64,000 nucleotides of DNA. It comes from Maribacter sp. (GTDB taxonomy: Bacteria; Bacteroidota; Bacteroidia; Flavobacteriales; Flavobacteriaceae). The notes below the pieces were generated by a model. The model was not told where the DNA came from and did not search any database. It saw nothing but the letters and a program-made list of their open reading frames with translations. A program made the position numbers and the translations under genes. The DNA lies in contig DRFI01000010.1 in the NCBI GenBank assembly GCA_011050675.1, forward strand, positions 62,001 through 126,000, read 5' to 3'. This document shows positions 38,311 through 47,490 of the stretch, in pieces; the stretch's first letter is position 1, and every line of letters starts with the position of its first letter.

Positions 38311-39551
38311 AATTACTTGTAAAAACATCAATATACTATGCTATGGGCTCTTTACTAGCCTTTATAATAGCTGGTTATATTATATTATTAAATTATACTA
38401 CCATTATTGATAAAGATGTAAATGAATATCTTATTAATAGGGAAGAAATAGCGACTACTCAAATCGTAAATGATATCCAGATTGCATCATTAAATAATTA
38501 CGAACAAATTATCAAAAAAATCCAACCCATTGATGACCTCGATGAATTGGTATTAAAGGATACTTCAATGTATGATGTCATTGACGACCATTTTCATAAA
38601 TACAGAAAACTTCAAGTAAATCGAAAAATTGGTCGCCAGTATTTTGATATCACAATATTTAAATCCTTAATTCAAACAGAAATATTAGTAACTGAAGTAC
38701 TAAAGTCAATGATTACTGTCTTTTTAGGGTTACTTGTTTTTTTAATTGTAGGAAACATACTTATCTCAAGAAATTTATGGAAACCTTTTAAAGACACACT
38801 CTCCAAATTAAAAGACTATGAATTAGGAAGTGTAAAACCTGTTGATTTTAGTAAAACAAGTACACGAGAGTTTGGTCAATTGAATAGTATGATAAACATC
38901 ATGACTAACAAAATACATACTGATTATGTAAACCTAAAAGAATTTACAGAAAATGCTGCTCACGAAATACAGACTCCATTAGCTATAATACGTAGTAAAT
39001 GTGAATTGCTTTTACAGTCAGGAACGTTAAACGAAACTGAATTAAAAAACGCAAAATCTATTTATAACAGTTGCTTAAGGTTATCTAAAATTAATAGAGG
39101 ATTATCATTATTGGCTGAAATAGAATCAGGAGTTTATGGCGTAAGTAAGAAGGTTAATGTTACAGAAATTCTAGAACATCAAATTGAACACTATAAAGAG
39201 GCTATTGATCTTAATAACCTGCAACTAGAGGTGCTTGTAGAAAATGAAATCAAACATGATATTAATGCAGAATTAGCAGAAGTATTAATATCAAATTTTA
39301 TTAAAAATGCCATTAAACACAATATCTCGGATGGTAAAATTTCAATAAGAACATCAACAAACAAAATCCATTTTTCAAATAGTGGTGAACCTAAGGGGAT
39401 TGACAAGGTAATGTTTAAAAGATTTGAAAAATCAAACACAAATTCACTCGGGTTAGGCCTATCTATTATTTCTAAAATTTGCAGGAAATTTGATATAAAA
39501 TTGGTGTATAATTATCAAAATGGCACACATAATTTTGAGTTGATATTTTAA
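38307..39551 (+). CDS. Membrane sensor histidine kinase, partner of the OmpR-type regulator
   Basis: A 414-residue kinase. Two transmembrane helices (about 8-30 and 133-155) flank a roughly 100-residue periplasmic sensor without recognisable domain. The HisKA motif ENAAHEIQTPLAIIRSK follows, then HATPase with NFIKNAIKHN and LGLGLSI. The ATP-binding domain is short and the D-box glycine region is compressed (FSNSGEPKG), as in this flavobacterial subgroup. The start is TTG 38307, overlapping the regulator's TGA; the first ATG (38343) would cut into the first membrane helix. The signal sensed (phosphate, phytate or inositol) is unknown. Confidence 0.9.
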   Translation: MKLLVKTSIYYAMGSLLAFIIAGYIILLNYTTIIDKDVNEYLINREEIATTQIVNDIQIASLNNYEQIIKKIQPIDDLDELVLKDTSMYDVIDDHFHKYRKLQVNRKIGRQYFDITIFKSLIQTEILVTEVLKSMITVFLGLLVFLIVGNILISRNLWKPFKDTLSKLKDYELGSVKPVDFSKTSTREFGQLNSMINIMTNKIHTDYVNLKEFTENAAHEIQTPLAIIRSKCELLLQSGTLNETELKNAKSIYNSCLRLSKINRGLSLLAEIESGVYGVSKKVNVTEILEHQIEHYKEAIDLNNLQLEVLVENEIKHDINAELAEVLISNFIKNAIKHNISDGKISIRTSTNKIHFSNSGEPKGIDKVMFKRFEKSNTNSLGLGLSIISKICRKFDIKLVYNYQNGTHNFELIF

Positions 39552-39552
39552 A

Positions 39553-39585
39553 ACAGAATCTCTACAGATTTACTACATATTTTTG
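39553..39585 (+). promoter_or_regulatory. Tandem 11-bp activator box plus -7 element, PepSY-phytase operon
   Basis: ACAGAATCTCT (39553-39563) is followed directly by ACAGATTTACT (39564-39574), then three bases and TATTTTTG (39578-39585). Repeat period (11) and distance from second repeat to -7 element (14) are identical to the site upstream of the TonB receptor. Predicted transcription starts about 9 nt before the PepSY gene. Confidence 0.65.
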
Positions 39586-39600
39586 AAATAGTTAAAACAT

Positions 39601-40020
39601 ATGAAACAAGGTATTTTAATAGCAGTTTTACTATTATTTTTCTCATGCGAGGATACTATTGTGCCGCGCAGTGTTCAAATTAAATTTTTAGAATTGGAGC
39701 CGTCTGCTCTTAAAATTAATTGGACAATTGATGATGAAATTTATCAAGTAGATTGTTTAATCAATTCTAAAAAATCTACTTCTTATTTTGACAAGAGTGG
39801 TAATTGGTTAGAAACAGAATCAGAAATAGATTCAGAAGAATTGCCAGAAGCTATTTTAAAAACTCTAAGAACCAAAATGGGTGAATATTCAATCGTAGAT
39901 ATTGAATTAGTAAAAACAAAAGAAAACCAAGTATTGTATGAAGTAGATCTTAAAAAGGAAAACAAATTTTACGATATACTTTTTAATGAATCAGGAAAGA
40001 TTTTACGAAAGAAAATTTAA
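39601..40020 (+). CDS. PepSY-like small lipoprotein
   Basis: A 139-residue exported protein with a lipobox ending LLFFSC (Cys 16). It has two copies of a PepSY-like half motif (about 30-80 and 90-139), visible as IDDEIYQVDCLINSKKSTSYFDKSGNWL and YEVDLKKENKFYDILFNESGKIL. PepSY-like proteins are commonly encoded beside two-component systems in Bacteroidota and are often among their targets. Here it is the first gene behind the shared activator box and 4 bp before the phytase gene. The molecular function is unknown. Confidence 0.78.
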   Translation: MKQGILIAVLLLFFSCEDTIVPRSVQIKFLELEPSALKINWTIDDEIYQVDCLINSKKSTSYFDKSGNWLETESEIDSEELPEAILKTLRTKMGEYSIVDIELVKTKENQVLYEVDLKKENKFYDILFNESGKILRKKI

Positions 40021-40024
40021 AATT

Positions 40025-42082
40025 ATGAAACTGAAAAATGTAAAGTTAGTATCATTATTAGTAATGTTAGGAGTTATTTTGAACGCTTGCGAACAACAAC
40101 CTAAAATTGCGGAGAATGCAATTAAGCCAAAAGTAACTACGCAAGCGGCAAAACATGATACTGACGACCCAGCGATTTGGTTAAACGAAGAGAACCCATC
40201 AGAAAGCCTAATAATTGGAACGGATAAAAACGAAGATGGAGCATTATATGTTTATGATTTAAAGGGTAATATTCTTGAAGATAAGACTGTAAGAGGTTTA
40301 AAAAGACCAAACAATGTAGATATCGAAGAAATGGAGGTTGGAGATGATGAGTTTTCAATTGCTGTAGTAACAGAAAGACTAACCAATAAGTTGCGCATTT
40401 TTAGACTTCCCGAAATGACACCTATCGATAACGGAGGTATAGAAGTTTTCATTGGAGAAGAACAAAGAGACCCTATGGGGGTTTCACTTTATAAAAATGC
40501 CAGTGATGAGGTATTTGCCTTTGTAGGAAGAAAATCTGGACCAGAAGACGGGTACATATGGCAATATAAATTAGAGGGAGACAGTCAAGGTAATATTGTT
40601 GGAACCAAAGTAAGAGCCTTTGGCAAATATAGTGGTACTAAAGAAATAGAAGCTATCGTTGTTGATGATGACTTAGGTTATGTGTATTATTCAGATGAGG
40701 GTGTTGGTGTTAGAAAATACTATGCTGATGCTGATAAAGGAAATGAAGAATTAGCTTTGTTTGCTACTGAGGGTTTTGCTCAAGATCACGAAGGGTTAAG
40801 TGTATACACGACAGATATAGGTACGGGTTACATTATAGTTTCTGATCAACAGGCAAACAAGTTTCAGTTGTTTTCAAGAGAAGGTACCCAAGACAATCCA
40901 CATGATCATAAATGGGTAAAATCAATAGACGTTTCAACAATGGAAAGTGATGGTTCTGAAGTGACCAATGCATCTTTGGGTGATTTGTTTCCAAGAGGAA
41001 TGTTTGTAGCCATGTCAGAAGGTAAAACGTTTCAATTATATGCTTGGGAAGACTTTGCCGGAGACGATTTAATAATTGCTCCAGATGGTTTGCCTGAACA
41101 CACTAAAAATGCAATCCAACCAAAATATATTACAGATAAGGTTGTGTACGACTCTGATGATCCCGCAATTTGGATTAATAAAAGTGATCCATCAAAAAGT
41201 ATCATTATAGGTACTGATAAAGAAGACGGTGGTGGTTTGTATGCATATGATTTACATGGAAAAATTATTAAGGAAAAATGTGTACCAAACATTGATAGAC
41301 CAAACAATGTTGATATTGCTTATGATTTAAAGCTAGGAGGAAAAAAGGTTGATATAGCGGTTACAACAGAAAGAAGTAAAAATCAACTTCGTGTATTTAG
41401 CTTGCCGGATATGAAACCTATTGATGGCGGTGGACTTCCTGTATTTACAGATAGGGTAATTAAAGATCCTATGGGAATTGCGTTGTATGCCAATCCAAAA
41501 GATGGAGTTATTTATGCTATTGTAGGTCCAAAAGACGGACCATCTAAAGGTTATTTAACACAATATAGAATTGACAATGCAGGTAGTGGAAATGTTAAAT
41601 TAACTAAAATAAGAGACTTTGGGCATTATAGTGGTGTTAAAGAGATTGAAGCTATAGCCGTAGATAATGAGTTAGGCTTTGTATATTATTCTGATGAAGC
41701 ATTTGGAGTTCGTAAATATTACGCAGATCCAGCCAAGGGTGATGAAGAGCTCGCTTTATTTGGTACTAAAGATTTTGGTAGAGATATTGAGGGCATTAGT
41801 ATTTATAAAATGGATGATGGTACAGGGTACATTTTAATATCAGATCAACAGCAAAATACATTTAATGTGTTTCCGCGTGAGGGTTCTAAAGAAAATCCAC
41901 ATAACCATAAATTAATCAAATCAATTGAATTAATGACGTTGGAAAGTGATGGTTCAGAAGTGACTTCGGTTAATTTAGGTCCAGAATTTCCAAGTGGTAT
42001 GTTTGTAGGTATGTCTACAGATAAAACCTATCATATTTACGATTGGAGAGATATTGCAGGAAGCGATTTAAAATCAAGATAA
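40025..42082 (+). CDS. Tandem two-domain beta-propeller phytase lipoprotein
   Basis: A 685-residue lipoprotein (lipobox LNAC, Cys 22) with two complete beta-propeller phytase (3-phytase, BPP) domains, about 35-350 and 365-685. Each has DDPAIW at the start (residues 47-52 and about 378-383), then SLIIGTDK or SIIIGTDK, RPNNVDI, KEIEAI, GYVYYSDEG or GFVYYSDEA, VRKYYAD and a C-terminal SDGSEVT. BPPs are calcium-dependent enzymes that hydrolyse phytate to lower inositol phosphates. Single-domain enzymes are about half this length. ATG 40025 is chosen since it gives a proper signal peptide. It follows the PepSY gene by 4 bp. Confidence 0.93.
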   Translation: MKLKNVKLVSLLVMLGVILNACEQQPKIAENAIKPKVTTQAAKHDTDDPAIWLNEENPSESLIIGTDKNEDGALYVYDLKGNILEDKTVRGLKRPNNVDIEEMEVGDDEFSIAVVTERLTNKLRIFRLPEMTPIDNGGIEVFIGEEQRDPMGVSLYKNASDEVFAFVGRKSGPEDGYIWQYKLEGDSQGNIVGTKVRAFGKYSGTKEIEAIVVDDDLGYVYYSDEGVGVRKYYADADKGNEELALFATEGFAQDHEGLSVYTTDIGTGYIIVSDQQANKFQLFSREGTQDNPHDHKWVKSIDVSTMESDGSEVTNASLGDLFPRGMFVAMSEGKTFQLYAWEDFAGDDLIIAPDGLPEHTKNAIQPKYITDKVVYDSDDPAIWINKSDPSKSIIIGTDKEDGGGLYAYDLHGKIIKEKCVPNIDRPNNVDIAYDLKLGGKKVDIAVTTERSKNQLRVFSLPDMKPIDGGGLPVFTDRVIKDPMGIALYANPKDGVIYAIVGPKDGPSKGYLTQYRIDNAGSGNVKLTKIRDFGHYSGVKEIEAIAVDNELGFVYYSDEAFGVRKYYADPAKGDEELALFGTKDFGRDIEGISIYKMDDGTGYILISDQQQNTFNVFPREGSKENPHNHKLIKSIELMTLESDGSEVTSVNLGPEFPSGMFVGMSTDKTYHIYDWRDIAGSDLKSR

Positions 42083-42119
42083 TCAGTTCGAGATTCCCCC
42101 TTTAAAAACAATTTGAATT

Positions 42120-43760
42120 ATGCATTTTATATATAGATATGCTTTAATAGCACTGGTAATTTTTTGCTCTAATTTTAACGGTTTTTCACAAGACCAATCA
42201 TCTGAAACAAAGTTAGTTGTAGGTATAATTGTGGATCAAATGCGTCCTGAATATCTATATAGGTTTCAAAATAAATTTTCTGATGGTGGTTTTAAGCGCC
42301 TAATGAACGATGGCTTTGTGTGAAGAAATACACAATACAACTATATTCCTACAAAAACCGCACCAGGACATGCTTCAGTTTATACTGGAACAACACCAAA
42401 ATACCATGGTATAATAGCTAATAAATGGTATGATAGAACTCTTAAAAAAGAAGTAAATAATGTAGATGATTATAGTACCAAAGCTCTTGGTGGTGCAATG
42501 TCTAGTGGTCAACGCTCTCCACATAAGATGCTCTCCACAACAATAACTGATGAGCTGCAACTTTCTAATGACGGTAAATCTAAAGTTATTAGTATTTCTT
42601 TAAAAGATAGAGGGGCAATATTACCTGGGGGTCATATGTCTGATGGTTCTTATTGGTATGATAGTAGTACTGGTAATTTTATTACAAGTTCTTATTATCA
42701 AAAAGAATTACCTACCTGGGTCGCAAATTTTAATAAAAAGGAATATGTAAAAACCTTAGTAAAAAAAGGATGGAGTACATTACTACCAATAGAAGACTAT
42801 ACAGAAAGTACTACGGACAGTCAAACCTACGAAAAAGTATTTCATCATAAAAATGATGCAGTTTTCCCTTATGAGTTTAAAAATCTATCTAACGAAGAGC
42901 AATATGAAATTTTTCAAGAAACACCTTTTGGAAATACAATTGTAGCACAATTAGCCATAGAAGCTTTAAATAATGAAAAATTAGGACAGAATACGGAAAC
43001 AGATTTTTTAGCTATTAGCTTTTCTAGTACGGATAAAGTGGGGCATGCATTCGGACCTTACTCTATAGAAATAGAAGATACTTATTTAAGGTTAGATAGA
43101 GATATTGCGACTATTCTCAAGCAACTAGATGAAAAAGTTGGTCCTGATAATTATACCTTGTTTTTAACAGCAGACCACGGATCAACAGATGTGCCTCAAT
43201 ATTTAATTAACAAAAAAATACCTGCAGGTTATTACGATGCAGATGCGATGTTGAGTAAAGTTAATACTCGTTTAGCAGAAGTTTTTAACGTAAAAAATTT
43301 GATTGAAGTCATGTCTAACGGACAGTTCTTTTTTGATCTAGACGCTATAAAGACAAATAAGCTTGATTTTAATAAAGTTTCAGAAGAAGGCAAAAAAGAA
43401 ATTTTAACCATGAAAGGTGTATTTCAAGTTTTATTGCGCCCTGATCTTGAAAAAATGGAGTATTCAGAAGAAGAAAAAGGCATGGTACAACGAGGTTTTC
43501 ACACAAAACGATCAGGAGATATTGTGGTTTTGTTTAACCCATCTTGGACAAAAGAAAGGGAATACGGCACAGAACATAGTACAGGTTATAGTTATGATAC
43601 CCATGTGCCATTATTATGGTACGGACATAAAATCCCTAAAGGTTCATCTACCAAAAAGTATAGTATAACAGACATTGCACCAACAATATCTATGCTGTTG
43701 AACATAAAATTTCCTAACGCGTGTACAGGAAAGCCTATAAACGAATTATTTAAAAACTAA
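42120..43760 (+). pseudogene. pafA: PafA-type alkaline phosphatase interrupted by an in-frame TGA at codon 68
   Basis: Read through one TGA (42321-42323), this is a continuous 546-residue protein with a signal peptide and every active-site residue of PafA-type phosphate-irrepressible alkaline phosphatase. These are Asp39 (IIVDQM), nucleophile Thr80 (TAPGHAS), Asn101, Lys162 and Arg164 (SLKDRG), Asp305 and His309 (STDKVGHAFG), and Asp352-His353 (TADHG). The numbering is nearly identical to PafA. The TGA lies between the first metal Asp and the nucleophile, in GFV-stop-RNTQYN. Unless it is read through or an assembly error, only 67 residues are made. The rest of the gene shows no decay, so the lesion is recent or not real. 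A periplasmic role in removing phosphates from inositol phosphates fits the locus. Confidence 0.85.
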
Positions 43761-43762
43761 GT

Positions 43763-44641
43763 ATGGAAAAATTCTCGAAAAATTCTAAAGAAAACCCAAT
43801 GGATAATGTAGACGATTGGGAAGATGATTTAAAAAGAAGATATCCTGACGCTAACGAAACAACAAAGGAGAAGGAAGAGTTTCGTAATTATGTAGATTCA
43901 GGTAGATTAGAAACAGTAAAAGAGTTTTATAGGTTGAATCACCTAAATCAAACCTATGATTTTGTTTGTCAAAAAGAAGAAGAATTTTTAAAATTTGACA
44001 AAAAGGAAATGTCTGTTTGGGAGGCAGTAGATTTTTTAAACACGCTTGTAGATGATAGTGATCCAGATATAGATTTGGACCAGGTACAACATTTGTTGCA
44101 AACATCTGAAGCAATACGAGCTGATGGGCATCCAGACTGGTTTGTGTTAACTGGTTTTTTACATGACCTAGGCAAAGTTTTATGTTTATTTGGAGAGCCT
44201 CAATGGGCAGTTGTGGGTGATACATTTCCTGTTGGATGTGCATATTCGGATAAAGTTGTTTATTCAGAATTTTTTAAAGAAAACCCAGATTATACCGATA
44301 CTAGATTCAATCATAAATTTGGTGTGTATTCAGAAAATTGCGGATTAGACAAGGTGAAGATGAGTTGGGGGCATGATGAATATTTATACCACATATTGAA
44401 AAATTATTTACCTGAACCAGCATTGTACATGGTTAGATATCACTCCTTTTATGGTCAGCATAAAGAGAATGATTACACTCATTTAATGAATAAAAAAGAC
44501 ATTGAAATGTTTGAGTGGGTTAAGAAATTTAACAACTATGATTTGTATTCTAAGGCTCCCGTTCCACCAGATGCAAAAGCATTAATGCCGTATTATAAGG
44601 AACTAGTAGATAAATACATACCAGAAAAATTGAAATTTTAA
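43763..44641 (+). CDS. myo-Inositol oxygenase (MIOX)
   Basis: This 292-residue cytoplasmic di-iron enzyme cleaves myo-inositol with O2 to D-glucuronate. The sequence is strikingly close to animal MIOX. The six iron ligands are all present: His123 (DGHPDWF), His134 and Asp135 (FLHDLGK), His204 (MSWGHDEY), His227 (RYHSFY) and Asp260 (FNNYDLY). [16 protein letters not shown], a signature stretch, is also conserved. There is no signal peptide. The ATG is 2 bp after the pafA stop, so it is in the same operon. It connects phytate dephosphorylation to carbon use, since glucuronate enters hexuronate catabolism. No inositol dehydrogenase (iol) genes are near. Confidence 0.96.
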   Translation: MEKFSKNSKENPMDNVDDWEDDLKRRYPDANETTKEKEEFRNYVDSGRLETVKEFYRLNHLNQTYDFVCQKEEEFLKFDKKEMSVWEAVDFLNTLVDDSDPDIDLDQVQHLLQTSEAIRADGHPDWFVLTGFLHDLGKVLCLFGEPQWAVVGDTFPVGCAYSDKVVYSEFFKENPDYTDTRFNHKFGVYSENCGLDKVKMSWGHDEYLYHILKNYLPEPALYMVRYHSFYGQHKENDYTHLMNKKDIEMFEWVKKFNNYDLYSKAPVPPDAKALMPYYKELVDKYIPEKLKF

Positions 44642-44714
44642 CGAGTAGAAAAAATGTTAGAATTTAATTGTCACTCACGAGCTGGTTTCCTTGGAAACTA
44701 ACTAAAAACAAACT

Positions 44715-46292
44715 ATGTATACTGTAATAACTTTTGTTGCTTTCACGGCATTCGTCGCCATATACTCTTGGTACAAACTCCGTAAAGAAAACCTAAATAC
44801 ACAAGATGGTTATTTTCTTGGAGGAAGAAGTTTAACAGGTGTTGTTATAGCAGGCTCCATGTTGCTTACCAATATTTCAACTGAACACTTGATTGGTATG
44901 AATGGGTCGTCCTATAAAAATGGATTTATCATTATTGCATGGGAAGTTACTTCGGCTTTAGCATTAGTAGCAGCAGCAATTTACTTTGTTCCAAAATATT
45001 TAAAAATGGGGTTAACTACGATACCTCAATTTTTAGAAGAACGATTCGATAGTACCACTAGAACCTTGGTTGCACTATTTTTAATGGTTTCTTTTGTGGT
45101 TACCCTATTGCCTATTGTGTTATATACGGGAGCAATTAATTTAGAAAGTATTTTTAATATCTCTGAAGTTTTCGAGGTTTCAAAAGAGAGAGGGCTTTGG
45201 ATAACTATTGTAGCAGTTGGTCTTTTAGGGTCAATATATGCCATCTTTGGTGGGTTAAAAGCAGTAGCGGTATCAGATACCATTAATGGGTATGGATTAT
45301 TAATAGGAGGGCTTGCAATCCCTTTAATTGCATTGGTAAGTATAGGTGACGGCAATCCTTTCTCAGGATTAGCCAAAGTTTATGAACATGCACCAGAAAA
45401 ATTTAATGTCATTGGAGCTAAAGATTCTGTACTACCTTTTGAAGTGCTCTTTACCGGTTTGATAATTAATCAATTATATTTTTGGAGTATGAACCAAACC
45501 ATTATTCAGAGGGCTTTGGGCGCAAAGAATTTAGTTGAGGCGCAAAAAGGCTTGCTTTATACCGGAGTGCTTAAGATATTAGTGCCCATAATTATTATTC
45601 TTCCGGGTGTTATTGCATTTTATTATTATGGTGATTCCTTCTTTGAAAATCAAGATATGATTTATCCTGAATTGATTAAAAAAGTATTACCAGTTGGTCT
45701 TGTTGGAATCTTTGCAGCCATAGTAATGGGGGCAGTTCTAAGTACGTTTAATAGTGTTCTAAATAGTGCTGCTACTATATTTAGTATTGATATATATAAA
45801 AGACATTTCGGAAAAAATAGTAGCGATTCAAAATTGGTAAAAGTTGGGAAACTTACCTCTACTATTTTGGCGGTTTTCGCAATAATAGTTGCTCCTATGG
45901 TTGCTAATGCTCCTGATGGATTATATCAATTGTTACAGCAACTAAACGGTATCTTTTTCATTCCTATTGCTTCTATCATGTTAGCGGGATTCTTTTTAAA
46001 GAAAATATCTGCAACAGGTGCTAAAGCAGCGCTAGTTGTTGGGCTTACTTTTTATATTTTATGCACGTTTATTCTTAAAGTAGATATTCACTTTGTACAT
46101 ATTTGGGGCATAGAGTTTTTATTAAATCTAGCTGTTATGTTCGGCGTGTCTTATTTCTTTCCTATGGATAAGGAATTTGAAATAACAGATTTGCATGTAA
46201 TAGAGATGAAACCTTGGAAGCATGCAAGAGTTATGTCAATTGCCTTATGCGTAATTACAGTATTGATTTATATTCTTCTTGGAACGAACTAG
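44715..46292 (+). CDS. SLC5-type sodium/solute symporter, probable myo-inositol importer
   Basis: A 525-residue inner-membrane protein of the solute:sodium symporter family with about 13-14 hydrophobic helices. Family features include GGRSLTGVVIAGSMLLTNIS in helix 1-2, the GGLKAV region, NQTIIQRALGAKN and MGAVLSTFNSVLNSAATIF. Animal SMIT inositol transporters and bacterial SglT belong to this family. The gene lies 73 bp after myo-inositol oxygenase and closes the locus. Myo-inositol (or glucuronate) as substrate is inferred from context, not from residues. Confidence 0.88.
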   Translation: MYTVITFVAFTAFVAIYSWYKLRKENLNTQDGYFLGGRSLTGVVIAGSMLLTNISTEHLIGMNGSSYKNGFIIIAWEVTSALALVAAAIYFVPKYLKMGLTTIPQFLEERFDSTTRTLVALFLMVSFVVTLLPIVLYTGAINLESIFNISEVFEVSKERGLWITIVAVGLLGSIYAIFGGLKAVAVSDTINGYGLLIGGLAIPLIALVSIGDGNPFSGLAKVYEHAPEKFNVIGAKDSVLPFEVLFTGLIINQLYFWSMNQTIIQRALGAKNLVEAQKGLLYTGVLKILVPIIIILPGVIAFYYYGDSFFENQDMIYPELIKKVLPVGLVGIFAAIVMGAVLSTFNSVLNSAATIFSIDIYKRHFGKNSSDSKLVKVGKLTSTILAVFAIIVAPMVANAPDGLYQLLQQLNGIFFIPIASIMLAGFFLKKISATGAKAALVVGLTFYILCTFILKVDIHFVHIWGIEFLLNLAVMFGVSYFFPMDKEFEITDLHVIEMKPWKHARVMSIALCVITVLIYILLGTN

Positions 46293-46580
46293 GGATTGTC
46301 TAACCAGTGAGTACAAATTTATGCGAAAACAAAACGAACATTTTACGATACCAGAATTAACCTCTTAAAGATTAAACAGTCCTATTTTCTACTAATTGGA
46401 CAAGTGAAATTAATCGCTCTTTTATATGGCCACTTAGAAGTTATAAATAGCACTATCTGACCAACATCCCGTAAAAAGAAACCATTATAATGCACCTTAT
46501 CTACAACTTAAATTACATTAGAAACCGTTAAACATAGAATTATAATCCTGTATTGGGAAGTAAAACTAAGCAACAAGATA
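46293..46580. other. 288-bp gap between symporter and miaE
   Basis: No gene is visible. Its right end carries one copy (46510-46569) of an imperfect repeat whose partner lies upstream of the cpsB-like gene. I see no terminator of good quality. Confidence 0.45.
46510..46569 (+). repeat. Imperfect direct repeat, copy 1 (partner 50158-50215)
   Basis: About 60 bp, with ATTACATTAGAAACCGTTAAAC here against ATTACGTTAGACACCGTTAAAC at the partner, and similarity continuing through CCTGTAT. Both copies are noncoding and in the same orientation, 3.6 kb apart. Confidence 0.65.
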
Positions 46581-47162
46581 TCAGCCATGTATGGTTTCAT
46601 CTTTGCCATAGTTTTTTATCACTTCCGACTCGAAATCCACCAATTCTTGCCAGCGTTTGTCTACATTTATATCTTGACCGTATTTTCTAGCAAAACCTAT
46701 GAAAGTGGCATAGTGTCCTGCTTCACTAATCATTAAATCATTATAAAACTTAGATAATTCAGGGTCTTTAATTTCTTTAGAAAGAAGTTTAAAACGTTCA
46801 CAACTTCGTGCCTCTATCATCGCAGAAAATAAGAGCCTATCCACCATTGATTGTATCCTATTACCACCTTTGTTCATAAACTTGTAAAGCTCGTTTACAT
46901 AACTGTCTTTGCGCTCTCTTCCTAGTGTATACCCACGCTCTTTAATAATTTCATGAACCAATTGAAAATGAACCAATTCTTCTTGAGCTAAAAGAAGCAA
47001 ATCTGTCACTAAATCCGGGTATTCAGAATTTAGGGTAATAATAGTAATAGCATTAGTAGCTGCCTTTTGTTCACACCATGCATGATCAGTTAATATCTCT
47101 TCTATGTTCTTTTCAACAATACCAACCCAACGTGGATCTGTAGCTAATTTTAAATGAAGCAT
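46581..47162 (-). CDS. miaE: tRNA-(ms2io6A)-hydroxylase MiaE-like
   Basis: A 193-residue ferritin-like di-iron protein. Iron-binding Glu/His pairs appear as TDHAWCEQKAA, QEELVHFQLVHE, IEARSCERFKLL and SEAGHYATF, which is the MiaE pattern. MiaE hydroxylates the isopentenyl group of 2-methylthio-N6-isopentenyladenosine at tRNA position 37. It is a single gene on the minus strand at the left border of the degraded region. No other tRNA-modification gene is close. Confidence 0.9.
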   Translation of the reverse strand: MLHLKLATDPRWVGIVEKNIEEILTDHAWCEQKAATNAITIITLNSEYPDLVTDLLLLAQEELVHFQLVHEIIKERGYTLGRERKDSYVNELYKFMNKGGNRIQSMVDRLLFSAMIEARSCERFKLLSKEIKDPELSKFYNDLMISEAGHYATFIGFARKYGQDINVDKRWQELVDFESEVIKNYGKDETIHG

Positions 47163-47490
47163 GGGCTATTTATTTTTCTTGTAAAAATAGGGCTCTATAA
47201 GAAAAGAATAGTTACTATAATTACTGATAATTGTAAAATAAAGAAAATTTAAAAATCTGCTGTTAAAGTTAGATTTCGAAGAAACCAATAATTGTCTACA
47301 AAAGATAATCTAATAGAAAAATTTGAATAAAATCTAATCCTTTTTTTTGGTATATTAGTATGAGGACAAGATAAAATTAAAATTGGCTTTTACAGATAAA
47401 ACAAAATTCATTGAAGCTAAAATGAAACAAATATCTAACCTATATTAGCATGCTTATATTAGTTATAATAATTATTAAAATATACAACCC
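47163..47490. other. 328-bp gap containing a decayed glycosyltransferase fragment
   Basis: The stretch 47249-about 47400 is a relic of the glycosyltransferase gene found at 48806-49744 (described separately). The remaining bases hold no recognised gene or signal. Confidence 0.5.
47249..47400 (-). pseudogene. Decayed fragment of a glycosyltransferase gene
   Basis: 47249-47331 matches 49186-49263 (inside the glycosyltransferase gene) at roughly 80-85% identity with one single-base gap. On the minus strand the first part still encodes RQLLVSSKSNFNSRFLN against RQLLVYFKSNFDSRFLN in the longer copy. Upstream of that point the frame is shifted and stops occur. Weaker similarity continues to about 47400. 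No flanking coding sequence survives. It indicates that a second copy of this gene once stood here. Confidence 0.6.

Noticed and set aside
42321..42370. Selenocysteine at the pafA in-frame TGA
   Set aside because: No stem-loop with a suitable apical loop is visible in the 40 bases after the TGA (the stretch is A/C-rich with few G), the residue is not catalytic in PafA, and no Sec machinery is present in the window.
33699..46292. Classical polysaccharide utilisation locus
   Set aside because: There is no SusD partner and no glycoside hydrolase or lyase; the enzymes are phosphatases, phytase and inositol oxygenase.
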